From Pocillopora verrucosa (Eukaryota > Cnidaria > Anthozoa > Scleractinia > Pocilloporidae), in NCBI RefSeq assembly GCF_036669915.1, contig NC_089318.1, forward strand, positions 13,644,628 to 13,708,627: DNA of 64,000 nt, given 5' to 3'. Below, piece by piece: positions 45,561-57,705 of the stretch (position 1 is the first letter of the stretch; every line of letters begins with the position of its first letter). The translations under genes and the position numbers were made by a program. The notes under the pieces were generated by a model. The model was not told the DNA's origin. It was given only the letters and a program-made list of their open reading frames with translations, and did no database searches.

Positions 45561-48301
45561 ATCCCGAGTTTCAAATACAATTCTTACGACTGTCTCTGTG
45601 AACAAAGTTTCGCTGGAGAATATTGCGAGAGAGGTAATTGATATGTATACTCCGAGTAAGTTGTTTTTGTAATCTATTTCTGTCAATATGTTGAATAAAG
45701 GTGCGAAATAAAACTACTGGGACGTGATTTTGTGCTTTCGGCTCCTCGAAGATGAATTAAACTGGCGGTCGCACTTTTTAATAACACCTGCGGTACTTTG
45801 CAATATTGACATCCAGTCGATCAGTACTATCTAAATGTGTGGCCTATACTTACTATATATTTTGATCAATATTCAAGACCTCAATGCACTAGATTTTTTT
45901 CAGTGCAGAAAAAGTTTTAAAAGCGCTACGGATGCTTTCAAAAGGCTTACTTTTCAGAGAACCGCCAGCGTTTGTTATTTTCTTCGAATATTTTGATTTC
46001 TGAAAGAAATGTTCAATCTTGCGAAGTGCAGTATTCGTTGAACTCTCTCGTCTGTCCGTAAATGTCAGTTGCTAGTATGCACAAAATAAAACAAAATTGA
46101 CCTAGGAATTAGGATTTAAAAGTCCGTAGATGTCGTGACGGTGCGAAATGGATTACATAGAGTTGAATATAACATAAAAACATGTTGAGTCAAACCAAGT
46201 TTAATTGAATGAGAATCAGAAACAGAAAACTGAAAAACTGAAATTTCCATGGGTTTCAAGTGGTCACTAACTGGAATTTTCAGTGTGCTACTTTTGAAGT
46301 CGACAAACATCATTTTGAGCACCTTCTATGAAGAAACAAAAAATTAAACAGTATTTAATAAAACAACCTGAAACGCTTTGGTGTGAATGGAGTCTGAGAA
46401 TTTAGATGCAAATGAGAAAGTGATTTAATAAACCAACAAGATTTCTTTTTTTCTTCTAAGTCGTAAAATCTTGCAAGGAACTGTATGAAGTCTACAGGTT
46501 GTTTTCTTTTTAAGAACGTTTCTGTTTCTTCAGCTCAAAATTTATCATATCATCGTGATTCTTTCTTTATCCAATTGATGTCATCTTCACCATTCGAGTG
46601 CCTCCCTCCCCCTCCCCCTCGTGTATGAATGACAATACTCAGCGTGGAAACCCAGTTTTAAAGACATATGCAACAAAAGTTGGTGCAATGTTGTTGAAAA
46701 CAAGATTTGACTCCTTTCAACACATTCTAAATAAAAGTTTAGACGCATATTAGATGGTAAGGGAGCGAGAAAGAGAAGGCTGGCATTTTAGCGGCAGAGA
46801 AATATGTCCACATTAGAAAGCGCAAAAATCCGTTGATTTCTATACTGGGACTGGATTGATTTATTACATTAAAACGATCAATCCTTTTTTTTTTGATAGA
46901 TCTGATGTCAGTAGACTTGTTACCCTCGGTCTGGACTCCAAACCAGTCTCCGTCCTCTGCCACATGGGGGATATTGGATGTGGAGCTTGAGGGTAGACAC
47001 CAGTTATGAAGATTGACAGCAGAAAGGTACCTTTTATCACGTTCTGGTTTCTTTATTAATAACATACCTGAAAAAAAATTACGCGCCTCTGATTGGCTGA
47101 AAACGAATGCATTTTTCATGTAACACGAGTACAAAGTTATAACACAAGTGCAAATTACGAATAGCGCGCGAGCTTCCAAAATTTCGTCCGTCTTGACTTT
47201 CGGTGCTACATTTTTTCATGGAAATTATGAACAACTAACAGCATGATTTCATGTGCAGTTTAGTAATAATAAGTACGTTTAAATTTTTCAAAGACTACAA
47301 ACCGCGCTCGCCCTTCAGGTTCATGCATTTTAGTTTTAAAAATTTACTCGTGCTTACACTAAATTGCACTCGAAATCATGTTGTTTCCGATACAGAACTT
47401 ATTACTGAATACAGATAGCTCTGAGCTCGAAACATTAATGGGTCTAGCGAAGACAAAATTACAGACTAATATCTGTATTTTTATTTATTTTTTTTCTATT
47501 TATGAAAAAAAAAAAAAAAGATGCTGCTAACTTTTAGATAAACACAGGTTCAGATGACGATTCTAAAGACAGACACGACAATACCAGTTCATTTCTTTTC
47601 GTTACCATAAATCTTACATAACTAATTAAAAACACAATCATGATAATAATAATAATGATGATGTCAACTGACAATAGAAACAGACGTCATTTTAAAATGC
47701 GAAAAAATCTAAGGGATTACTGAATCTGTCTATGTGATGAGTATCACAGAAACAATGACGGAATTATCTTAATCTTCTTCAGACCACTTTTCGCTATTAT
47801 GCACCTTACTGGAGTGATTATAAAGGATACAACCTTCCTGGAGGAGAGACTGGGTTCGACGGACAGGAATCAAAGGTACTCACCTACTGGAACACAGCCT
47901 TCCCCAAGATCTGTCTCGGCATGAAGATCGGACAACAGCTCAGGTTCATTGTCATCCACAAGCAAACTGACTCTCTGTTTTCACTGATCGCTGATGGGCA
48001 ATACCGCGCCACCTTACTGGGTCGTGACAAGTGGAAAGAGTTGATTGGTTCGCAAGGATCATTACAGTACAACTGCGAAAAAGAAGGGTTTAATGTCGTT
48101 TGTAGTCGGAGTGGGCATTCTAAAGCCAGAATTGGTATTGTTAGCGAAAACAAGAATAGTTGTGGCTCGTGCGACTCAAGGATCGGATTTGGCACAGAAG
48201 GGTACCCTGACGCCTCAAACACGTGTGGTAACGAGGCCGTTATCAATTCAGATAATGGAGACAAACACCTAAAAGCCATGGGATACATCTTGGTAAAATA
48301 A
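45561..48301 (+). pseudogene. PAN/EGF family pseudogene (copy 3), 3' half
   Basis: Remaining parts: the end of an EGF exon (about 45,561-45,633, CLCEQSFAGEYCER, its first half replaced by unrelated sequence), the linker exon 46,461-46,497 (SCKELYEVY, phase 1 to 2), C-terminal exon one 46,900-47,026, and the terminal exon 47,783-48,301, which is fully open and ends MGYILVK with TAA. Exon one has two stops (TGA and TAG) within the conserved GDGGWTPV block, so this copy cannot make the module. No PAN, calcium-binding EGF or signal-peptide exon was found upstream. The region 46,730-47,480 is an inverted copy of about 53,690-54,400. Confidence 0.88.
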
Positions 48302-48500
48302 ATATGACTCAGTTTTCGCAAAATAAACCTAATGATAAGTCTAATTGTCGATTAGTTTTTGTCGATTAGTTTTATGTCCGTGTATAACCTCTGTGTTACC
48401 CTGGACCAATCTCTAGCGATTCTTTCTATTAACTCTATATAGGTAAATTTGAGATATCACGTTGAACATTCAATAATGTAAAACGGCATGTTAACAGGAA

Positions 48501-48527
48501 GGGAGGGGAGGGGAGGAGGGAAGGGGG
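48501..48527 (+). other. G-rich tract at an inversion junction
   Basis: A run of five G-tracts separated by single or double A, capable of G-quadruplex formation. Homology to the 3' flank of the family gene stops at GTAAAACGGCAT, about 10 bases to the left, and homology to the ZFYVE1-like last exon starts immediately to the right in inverted orientation. Confidence 0.8.
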
Positions 48528-48530
48528 TTT

Positions 48531-51500
48531 GGGACAGCTTTAGGGTCAATGTGTGTTATATTCAGCGAGAAGCCAGCCATGAGAAACTTCCAGCCTAGTG
48601 GCTCTTTATGATCAAGTTTTTATTCATAAAAGTTTTTATTAGTGCTGCAACCTAATGAGGTTTACACGAAAACATCAACGGCTGCGAAACAAAGCCAGAT
48701 TTCATCGAGGGCTTTCTAATTAAAAGAAATAAAAACCAACGACAAGGTTATCACGGGGGCCTATCAGACTAAAGGATAATAATCCAAAGCAGCAATGGAC
48801 TCTCAAATTGAACACATTAAAACTGCCGATATGCAGGAAAATGCTCACCACCAAGTCTTGATTAGTTTTAAGCTACTGCATTTGATTGATATTGAGAGGG
48901 TGTCTAGAGTTTTATAGAACAGTCTTAGGTGAAGCAATTCTTGTTTAATTTGGATGCTAAAAGATCTTTCATTATCCTCTTCACCTTTGCTCTCTAAAGA
49001 AAAATCAAATGAGTAATTTTTCTTCAAAGAAATAATAAATCCATAAACCAAAAGGTCATGAGAGTTGAGAAAATTATCAAACTTATGATAAGGCAAACTT
49101 CAATTTAATAACACCTTCTCCGAACTAACATTGAAAGAAATGTATGGCGGATGGTAAGGAGAACTTACACTGCGATCCAGGGAGTAAAAGGGGTATATGG
49201 GACCTACAGAAGTAGGTTCTTAGAACGTTTTGAAAATGCTATGCCTAAATGTGGGAAAGGCTTTCTGCCAATATTACTGTATAGTTATTATACTTTTAAG
49301 AAATAATACTACAGGTGTAGTATTAGAAGGCGCTCGTCATGGCTACCGATCACGGTTTGTACCGCTCTGGCTTTTCTCTGATTTTTACCTTTTTATTAGG
49401 TCAGGCGGGCCTTGATAACCACAAGTTTTACCACAATGGATACTACCAAGCTAAAGCATTTGTTCGTGTGCAGCCATGGTTTGTTTTTAGCTGTACATAG
49501 AGGTTATGCCATCGCAGTTGTTGGGCTTTCGTCCGCCATCTTGGTTCACCAAGTGCATGTTATCAACTGGTCTGGGTTCGATTCTTGGGAAGACGTCTTC
49601 TTTACTTTTGTAATGGGACTACTTCCTTCAACCCTTCTGTTATTAGAATATTAATTGGTGGTGACATACATCCACAGCCCGGACCAAACTTGACAGCGCT
49701 TCGTGGCTCTCCGACCGCAAGGACTGTGGCTTCCAAAATTTACCTCCCAAGGGATGCTCACTGAAACATCAAAATTGCTCATCTTAATGTGCGTTCCTTG
49801 AAGTTCAGAGAAAATTTCATTCTGATTAAAGATACTATTCAATCGAATGGATTCGATATTTTTACCATATCAGAAACGTGGCTGGATTCCTCGGTTCCCA
49901 ACGCCTTTGTTTACACACCAGGATATACAATATTAAGAAAAGGTCGTGGTCCTCACAAAGCGGGTGGTGGACTTTGCGTTTATTAGAGAGATACTTTGAA
50001 AGTGGTGCTAGCACTCTCGTGAATTTCCTTGACAACCTTACTCGGGTTTTTATCGACTCTCTTTTTAGTGGCCGGGATATTTTTATCATTGGTGATCAAG
50101 TGGAGGTGTACAGTATCCTGTTTCTTGATGTCCTCAGCGAACACGCTCCTATCAAGAGAATAAATGAAAGCGAAACCAAACCCGTTTGTCACGCCAGAAA
50201 TCATGCAGCTGATGAAAACACGCGATAACTGGTACATGAGTGCGATGAAACAAACGATAAGCTGCACTGGAAAGCATATAAATTTTTTTGGCGGAAAGTT
50301 AAACGGGAAATCTGCTTGGCTGAAAGGAGCTATGTGAAAACGCAGATTATGGAAAGCAAAGGTAACATAAGCTCCATAGGGAAGGTAATTAATAGATGTT
50401 TGCCGAAAAAATCTTGCAGCGTACCAGTTTAATGATAGACATGAGAATGTGGCCAACGGCTGTAATAAGGATTTTTACATCGGTTGGATGTTTATAGGTC
50501 TTAAAGCCAACCAGTTGGCCAAAAGACCAAACTTGGACTTTGGATCCAAACGTCTATGCAACCTCTAACGCTCCTGTGCAGAGTGAGCAGTTTGAATTCC
50601 AGCCTGTAACAGAGAAAGATGTGGCGAACGTTATCCTAAATTTGCCTTCTAACAAAGCACCCGGCTTTAGCAAAATTCCAACAAGAATATTTAAGGATAG
50701 TTTACCGGAACACATACGTAAAACGGTAACCGTTGCTAGTTGTATCAACAAACTGATCCAGATCAATAAAATTAAGCATTTATTTGATAAGGAAACGCTT
50801 TCGTTGATTTTTAATAGTTTTGTTTCCAGCAGGCTTTTTTACTGCTCCTCAGTTTGGAGCAACACTTCGGCGATAAACATCTATAAGCTCCAGCTTGTTC
50901 CGGCAAAATTTTGTAGCCAGGATTATCTTAGGGCTTCGCAAATATGATCATATCTCTGCAGGCCTGAGATAACTTCGATGGCTAAACGTCAAACAAAGAC
51001 TTGTGGTCAATGATGCAGTTATGATGCATAAATGTCTTCAAGGACTGTCACCGAGATACTTGTCGGACAAATTTTCAACTCGAGCTACTATTCACTACAG
51101 GCAGACAAGATATGGAAACATCTAGGTTAGATGATAATCATTGTATATAGTTATCATTTAGATATCCTTGTAGGTAGTTTTTACATAGTTTTTTATCAAT
51201 TAGTGATGTAATTAATTGATTTATTTAGATATTCTTGTAAATAGCTTTTACATAGTTTTTATCAATTAATGCTGTAATTAATTTATTCATTTATCTATTT
51301 AATTTTATTTTAATATTGATGCTGAAAAGCCCCTTTTAGGGATGCTCAATAAAGTGTATGTGTGTATGTGTGAATGCGTGTATGTATGTATGTAAATGTG
51401 TAAGATATAATAAGTCAAAATAACTAAACCCAATATTTCTCTCCTTGTAAAAAGCTTGGGTTAAATGTTTTCCATGCATATTTCCATGCTTGTATTTCCT

Positions 51501-52110
51501 GTGAGCATTTTACTTAATAAGTTTATTTCTAATTTTTGTCAGCTAAAATTGATGATAAACATTTTTCAGGCTGTTCTGTGCTAAAATGTCTTTGTAATTC
51601 TTCCCGTACTCTGCCTCCAACTCCCATTGGGTGGGATGCCAGTCTATTGCAAGTAAACCCTTTCCTCCCTATAAATTACTATGTATATTCTCCACACTGT
51701 TCTCCATGTTTTCTAAAGAGCCGAGGAGGAGAATTGGTTTAACAATCCAGAGCTTTAGTCAATGGTCAATTACTTGATTTGGGTGACCTAAATGTTTGAT
51801 CGAGGGGTGAAATTTTCAGAGAAATTAGATGTTTGTCACTCTTAGGGTCAAAAGTTTAATAAATGTTTGATTAGCCATTTTTTTAATTGTTTAATTCCTG
51901 TAAAGGACAATGGATTCTGAGAATAGGAAATGAAATGCTTTTCAGTTGATGGGAGTAATGTCAAAAAACCAAAAAAAAATAAATAAATAAATTACAACAG
52001 CCAACTAGAATACAGGAAAACGTGGCGGGGAGCCAATGAGATTTCAAAGCTACCACAAGCAAAATGCCTGAGGACTGAAATAGATGAGACATGTAATAAG
52101 TTCAGAGAGC
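48531..52110 (+). repeat. Inverted copy of the ZFYVE1-like 3' flank, split by a LINE
   Basis: Positions 48,531-49,319 match the reverse complement of about 1,800-1,000, starting in the last codons of the ZFYVE1-like final exon (GACAGCTTTAGGGTCAAT). Positions 51,403-52,110 continue the same match to about position 1. Between them lies a LINE. The inverted family flank at 52,390-52,598 follows in the order expected for the minus-strand unit. Confidence 0.85.
49320..51402 (+). mobile_element. CR1-like LINE, deleted copy with target-site duplication
   Basis: Inserted into the inverted ZFYVE1-like flank; comparison with 1-1,000 gives the borders directly. A 5-base repeat GTGTA borders it (49,315-49,319 and 51,398-51,402). 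Endonuclease start: IKIAHLNVRSLKFRENFI and ISETWLDSSVPNAF, with the catalytic Glu of SETW. Internal deletions follow. The 3' RT part is in 50540-50947 (NVILNLPSNKAPGFSKIPTR and a later FNSFVSSRLFYCSSVW block). The 3' end carries GCTCAATAAAGTGTATGTGTG and a TGTA-type microsatellite, as in CR1 elements. Confidence 0.88.
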
Positions 52111-52389
52111 AGTGCAGGTTTTTTAGCCAGAATAACACTCAGCGCAGGAGAAAAGTTACCCTTCTATTTGTTAAAGTGCAATATGTGTACTGACCTCGTA
52201 CAGAGGCTAGGCGTAAAAAAAAGTTATCAGCAAAATGTTTCCGAGAGGGAACTAAAGTGAAAAAAGTGAAAAACGATAAAAAGAGAATTGTATGTGGCTT
52301 TCATTTCAAAGAACATCATTTTAAAAGAGAGTCTGACCGTGAGACTCTGAGAATCAGCGGGAGATTTACAACGAAAGGGTAAATAAAGT
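52111..52389. other. Short interval in the inverted unit
   Basis: Nothing coding. Lies between the inverted ZFYVE1-like flank and the inverted 3' flank of the PAN/EGF gene. Confidence 0.5.
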
Positions 52390-52596
52390 GATAGAGAGAA
52401 AAGAGCGTAGAAAGGAGGGCACCTATGTAAAACGAGCGATGTGGTGGAGAGACAAGTTAAGTCACGGAAGATTGTTACGTCTAAGCCGCAAGTCCAAGGT
52501 AGCTATCAGATAAGTACCCCGCCCGACCTTAGATGAGCTAATAAGTCCAGAGCTATGCGTCTACATCTCACTGAAGGCAACGAAAGATTAAACTGC

Positions 52597-52598
<2 letters not shown>
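52390..52598 (-). repeat. Inverted copy of the PAN/EGF gene 3' flank
   Basis: Reverse complement of about 13,870-14,090 and 39,120-39,310 (contains the complement of CTTTCATTGCCTTCAGTGAGATGTAG). It shows that the minus-strand unit originally had the terminal exon just upstream, where LINE sequence now sits. Confidence 0.85.
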
Positions 52599-52637
<39 letters not shown>

Positions 52638-52640
52638 TAA
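52599..52640. repeat. (AAT)n microsatellite at a LINE 3' end
   Basis: Perfect or near-perfect AAT repeats; on the minus strand this is the tail of the adjoining LINE fragment. Confidence 0.95.
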
Positions 52641-53620
52641 TAATTTGTTACTTATAAAGCGCAAAATACATGTGGATATGATCTAATGTGCTATACAATA
52701 AGACTAAGCAAAATAAAATATGAAAACGAACTATAAAAGGCTAAGAATATACAATTTGACTAACTAAAAACGAACTTTAAAAGCAAACATGAAAATGCCT
52801 GTCTAAAGAAATGTGTTTTAAGAAGTGTTTTAAAACAATTAAGATCATTTACTGCTCTTACATTTGATTGCAATCTGTTCCAAAGTTTAGGAGCAGATGC
52901 CATAAATGATCTATCACCTAAAGTTTTCTTAGTTATGGTCCTAGGTGGCAATAATTGTAGTTCAGACTGAGATCGTAACATCATACGTCCGAATTCTTGC
53001 TTAACGTTAATTACATCCGTAATGTACTGAGGTGCCAGCCCGTGGATAGCCTTGAACGCTAAAATAAGTAATTTAAATTCAATTCTGAAACAGACAGGTA
53101 ACCAATGTAAGGAAAACAAAGTAGGAGTTATATGACAAAAACGGGAAAGGGAACAAACAAGTCGGGCAGCACTGTTCTGAATACGTTGCAACTTGTTGAG
53201 ATGTGCGGCTGGTAGACCATACGGCAAACCATTGCAATAATCAATACGTACGGTGATGAATGCATGAACGAGTGTTTGTTTGGAGTCTTTAGATAAATAC
53301 TTTCTGATGCGTCTGGTGTTATACAGGTGAAATAGCAAGGTCTTACACATCTTTTTTATATAACAGCCCATGTTCATGTTTTCATCAAACCACGATCCGA
53401 GGTTTTAACGACAGTCACAGGACTGATAGTAGCGTCACCACCGACCACCCCTTGATGTCAACTTTAGCGAGCTGTTGTCTCGTTCCGATTAGTATAAATT
53501 CTGTCTTACTATCATTTACTTTAAGCTTTTCCTCAATCATCCAACATCTGATGGCGCTGATACAGCGTTCCATAGCGTCCACTGCGTTGCTTTGAGCCTT
53601 GCGAACTAATCAAGTCTTTC
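52640..53620 (-). mobile_element. Non-LTR retrotransposon (L2/CR1-like) 3' fragment
   Basis: The 205-codon frame 53377-52760 encodes the C-terminal part of the RT region: TLVHAFITVRIDYCNGLPYG, LQRIQNSAARLVC, HWLPVCFRIEFKLLILAFKA. Upstream to about 53,620 weaker coding similarity continues through a frameshift (KVNDSKTEFILIGTRQQL). The 3' end passes through a GCGCTTTATAAGTAACAAAT-type tail into the AAT microsatellite. It occupies the place of the terminal exon of the minus-strand family copy. Confidence 0.87.
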
Positions 53621-54107
53621 ATATTTTTCTAAACTAACAGAATAAAAAAAACCCGACTGAAAAACACAGATATTATTCTCTAATTTTGTCTTCGCTAGAC
53701 TCATTAACGTTTCGAGCTCTGGGCTATCTGTATTCAGTAACAAGTTCTGTATAAAGCATATAGAGGTAACAACATGATTGAGACTGCAGTTAAAGTGTTA
53801 AAAAGCAAAGATAGCGTAATTGCACGAGGCCGTAGGAGGAGTGCGATTTGTGGTCCGCGAAATTTTTAGGTGCTTATTTATACCAAATTGCACTCAAAAT
53901 CACGTTGTTACTTGTTAATAATTTAGATTCGAAGTGTAGCACAGAAATTTAAGACGGGTGAAATTTTGGCAGCTCTCGCGCGCTATTCGTAATTTGCATT
54001 CGTGTTTCAACTTTGCACTTGTGCTACACGAAAAATGCTTGGCTTTTTTTTTAGCCAATCAGACACGAAAAAAAAAATTAAAGAAACCAGAACGTGATAA
54101 AAGGTAC

Positions 54108-54900
54108 CTTAGTGCCATCAATCTTCATAACCGGCGTCCACCCTCCATCTCCACATCCAAAATCTCCCATGTGGCAGAGGACGGAGACTGGTTTGGAGTC
54201 CAAACGGAGGGTAATCAGTTCGCTGACATCAGATCTATCAAAAAGACTGATTTGATTAATTTAATGTAATAAGTCGCTTCAATCCCAGTATAAAAATAGA
54301 CGAGTTTTCGTGCTTCCTAGTGTAGAGATATTTCTCTGCTGCTAAAATGCCAGCCTTCCTCTTCTCGCTCCCTACCGATCGAATATGAGTCTAGATATTT
54401 CCTTTAGAGTGTGTCCAAAGGAGTTAAATCTTGTTTCAAACAACGTTGCCCGTACTTTCACCTTGAATATGCAAGAAAGATTCTGACATATGAATTACCT
54501 TTCTTGCAATATTCTCCTGCGAAACTTTGTTCACAGAGACAGTCGCAAGAATTGTATTTGAAACTCGGGATACAGGTTCCTCCGTTTTGACATGGCGAAG
54601 AAGAACAAGGAGGGTTAAATGAAAAAGAATTGATCGGTAAAACAAGTGAATTTTTTAAATTAGTTGCATGAAACTACAAGCTGTTTTAGTGCTTCATAAA
54701 TAAGTGCCTACCTGAATAAACAAATGAAGCGACCTTGTGTTTCCTTTGTGGTTCGCAGAGTCTCTGTACTTATCAGAAGACAACAATTCACACCATAGCT
54801 TTCCATCTGCTCCTTTGAAGGCGGCCATGTTAATTAAAAGGCACATAGCATTTTTTAAACATTAAAATGTGCAATCTAACAGGTCTTGCAAAGTGAATTT
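54108..54900 (-). pseudogene. PAN/EGF family pseudogene (copy 4), minus strand
   Basis: Parts on minus: a PAN domain (about 54,900-54,712) with LDCTF, stop, CLKNAMCLLINMAAF and LWCELLSSDKYRDS, ending at a GTAGGC donor; an EGF exon (54,613-54,499), CSSSPCQNGGTCIPSF then CLCEQSFAGEYCKK; and C-terminal exon one (54,234-54,108), which is open, CHMGDFGCGDGGWTPVMKID. The TAA in the PAN domain, the missing acceptor AG before the EGF exon (AAC in its place) and the loss of the terminal exon to LINE sequence mark it as dead. Its PAN domain resembles that of partial gene 1 (LWCELLSSDKY) more than genes 2 and 3, so at least two subfamilies exist. Confidence 0.85.
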
Positions 54901-55384
54901 TCTAACTTTCTAATTTTTTTTCTTTTCTATTCTATTTTTCTTTCACACACACCCACACCCGGTTCGTCGGCCGCCCTCTTAGTGAACAGCTAAGAGCTTC
55001 CTCTGATATCCTTTCCGATTCGTTAAGTGGAAGGCCACATCAGTCACAGCGGACGAGTTTTACGGCGCTGTCCTACCGACCAATCGTCATGTTCCTGTGG
55101 ATTCGACTGTTGTTCATTCACATCACACATGCCTCGAGCATTTTGTTTGTCATGTGAAAAAACTAGCATGTTTTTATGAGCCAAAATTCGGCCGGATTTC
55201 ACTGAACACTTCACTAGCAGATTCTCTATTAAGACTGAAACACTTCGGGAAAATGTGTTAAATTCGGCCTGCTGAACTATTTCAGTTTGTGAACTATTGC
55301 AGATTGTGAATTTTGATGGTTTGTAAACTTTGATAGTTTGATACTTTTGACAGCTTTAGTTGTCAGATTGTTTGAACCATTCTA

Positions 55385-55605
55385 AAAATGATTCTGATTG
55401 GCTTATTGTAGCGTGCCTTATGGGAGTGGAGAGCATGCTGACGACAATGCTGTTCGCTTTTGAAATAAACTTCGTTTCGAAAATTGATTGTAATGCATTG
55501 GGAATTTAACGGATTCTTTACTATAAAACAAATAGAGAAGCATTGACTGTGCTCTGTTCTGTTGTAAAGCACTTAGGAAGCGGCTAGAACACTCAAGAAG
55601 TGCTA
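55385..55605. repeat. Dispersed repeat (MITE-like), copy 2
   Basis: Shares GATTCTGATTGGCTTATTGT and GGAAGCGGCTAGA blocks with 5,628-5,845 in changed order and orientation. Confidence 0.5.
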
Positions 55606-56540
55606 CTACGTCTCGTGTCCCGTTGGTTAGTTAGTGTCTCGTTACGACACTATCTATCTCCGGGAGGAGATAGACCACCCCTCCCCCGGTTTTTCTTGGT
55701 GTTCACCATACATATTTCACCATTTACATATTGCATACATATTATTACATCTTTAGTTAATGTCCAAAGCAAGTATCAGCCAATTTGATCGACGGCTTGT
55801 CAATCAACAGAGGAAAATAAATGACGGTGTTTTAAGACTTTGCGATTCATCCAACGTGACAACTTTGAGGTCAAATATCTCCCCTTGCCAGAAAGCTACA
55901 ACACCAATTTTGAATTCTTCTTTATAATCCTTCGTTTCGTCTCTGAATACCATCAAAAAAAATCTTTGGATACCATCGCATTTTTGTCTTTTATGCCTTT
56001 TAAAATCTGCTACTGTGACAAGCTTCTCTCAACTGCACCTGTAACGCAATTCTGGCTCTAGGCGGTCACTTGACCAAAGAAACCCGCATTTTATAGCTCG
56101 TTATACAAGATGATTGATCAAGAAATCGAAGAAATAAGAAAAACTTTGGAGACTTTTTTGTAGGAATGGAAAATTTCACGTTTAGAGATATTCATGTAGG
56201 CAAAATGTTGATTCGAAAATCACAGCGATTCTTTCTTCTGTCGTTTATTACTTTGGAGATTTGCTAAAATCAGCAAATAGGGCTTTTGTACGGCACAAAA
56301 CATTTAGTAGTCTATCGTTTGATTGTCTATCATTATATTTGCTCATTGTATTAGATTTGAATTTCGCACGCTGAGTGTTGGTTGACATTATTACAAGCTC
56401 CAGTGTGCGACAACTTCGGCTTTTACAGACGAGAAATTCTGCGCTCTCGCATGAGAGGAAATATCAATAGCTCTATCAAACTGAAAACTGTACTACTATT
56501 CCGAAAATAAAATTAAAATAGTGTTGTCGTTGTCACTTAC

Positions 56541-56640
56541 CGTCATCGAACATTTCCATGCAGAACTCCGCCAAACTAACATCTGTGGCGTGACTCGAAG
56601 GCTCTTCGTAGGAATTATTCAAAAGCGTTTCCCATGATGT
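56541..56640 (-). CDS. Exon-like segment of unknown protein
   Basis: On minus, bounded by a CAG acceptor and a GTAAGT donor, phase 0 to 1, open for 33 codons (SWETLLNNSYEEPSSHATDV then SLAEFCMEMFDDG). The splice borders are good and the composition is protein-like, but I do not recognise the family and no neighbouring exon was found. It lies upstream of copy 4 on the same strand but does not resemble any exon of that family. Confidence 0.35.
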
Positions 56641-57414
56641 CTGCTAGATAACAATTTCAGAATATTCTGTAGATCTCAATGTTTATTTTCTTGCTTTCAT
56701 CGGAAACTATCTGCATTTTTTTAAAACATAGAGATGTCATTGTGAAGACACCTACTACATGAAAGCTGTTTGGTAAAATAAAAATTGGACGACGCACAAC
56801 ATAAACTTATCAAATGTGCGCTCACCCTCATCAAAGATTCCTACTTACAATCATTATGTACGAGGCAATTAAGAGGAAAGTTGGAGGAAGCGTGCTTAGG
56901 ATTAAAGACAGTTAAGAATAAAGAAGGGTACCTCCGTAACTTCGTGATAATAAGCGATAAATAGAGTATTTAACTCGATAGCTCACGAGTGAGATGTCGA
57001 GTTGAACACAAGAAGAGAAATTCCATATCTAAAAGCAACCATGTATTATTTTGTTTATCATATAAACACAATAGCCCTTTACTGAGAAGAAAAGCCGAAT
57101 TCATGAAACAATGAAAATAAATGAATCGACAACTTTCGAATAACAATTATCTTAAGATGGAAAAATGCGTTGAATCACGACAATGGTCGTCATTTTCAAT
57201 TTACAAAATTCTCATTTATTGACTTTGTCCTTACCGACAGGGGAAGTCTTTCAGGTAAACGGCCAATATTGGCCAGTGAAAAATCTTCCAGTTGTCGATT
57301 TTCATTCTCAGCTGAGAGAACTGCTAACATCAAAGCCGCTGAATACGTAATCCAATGAATATCTCAACAGCCGCTGAAAAGTTCAGAGTTTAGTGTATCA
57401 CGTCATATATATAG

Positions 57415-57671
57415 AAAAGCCAATCCTCCACACCATCGCTCGCTGCCCTTTAGTGTTTCTGGCCAGCACTGGAATCAGTCATTAGCCCCTTTTTTTTTAA
57501 GTTGACGGTGTGGATTTTGATTTTATATTCTTCTTTTGTCGCAACAAGAGGCTGGTATATAAGACTGCTACGTATAAAAATTTTATCCATCGTCGGACAG
57601 CGGTGGCAGCTACAAAGTATCTCACTCACAGAGCATGGAGAGGCTTAGTGCAGCTGACGTCTTTGAGTGCG
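57415..57671 (+). promoter_or_regulatory. TATA promoter and 5' UTR of gene 3
   Basis: A strong TATA box TATATAAG at 57,556-57,563 (a second TATAAAAA at 57,573), then CATCGTCGGACAG about 30 bases downstream as the likely start region, and about 85 bases of leader to the ATG at 57,672. The whole stretch is duplicated at 18,268-18,600, where the TATA box is conserved. Confidence 0.6.
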
Positions 57672-57705
57672 ATGTTGATACACCTCTTGATTTTCTTCCT
57701 AGCAG
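57672..57705 (+). CDS. Gene 3 candidate first exon (signal peptide A)
   Basis: MLIHLLIFFLA followed by G|GTAATA donor in phase 1, matching the phase of the PAN exon at 60,590; joining gives FFLA then DVC. It sits directly behind the TATA promoter, which makes it the stronger of the two candidate first exons for this gene. Confidence 0.55.

Larger units (their letters stand above)
54901..57369. other. Interval between copy 4 and gene 3
   Basis: Contains a dispersed repeat (55,385-55,605, partner 5,628-5,845) and one exon-like stretch on minus (56,541-56,640). The remainder has no recognised content. Confidence 0.5.

Noticed and set aside
46739..47179. 146-codon minus frame
   Set aside because: It is antisense to the C-terminal exon at 46,900-47,026 and contains no domain of its own; the same holds for 53,958-54,269 plus, antisense to 54,108-54,234.
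47884..48321. 145-codon minus frame
   Set aside because: Antisense shadow of the 519-nt terminal exon; the frame at 38,244-38,453 is the same kind of shadow.
49789..50228. Possible host gene with short frames around 49.8-50.2 kb
   Set aside because: The frames are the endonuclease of a CR1-like LINE and its antisense.
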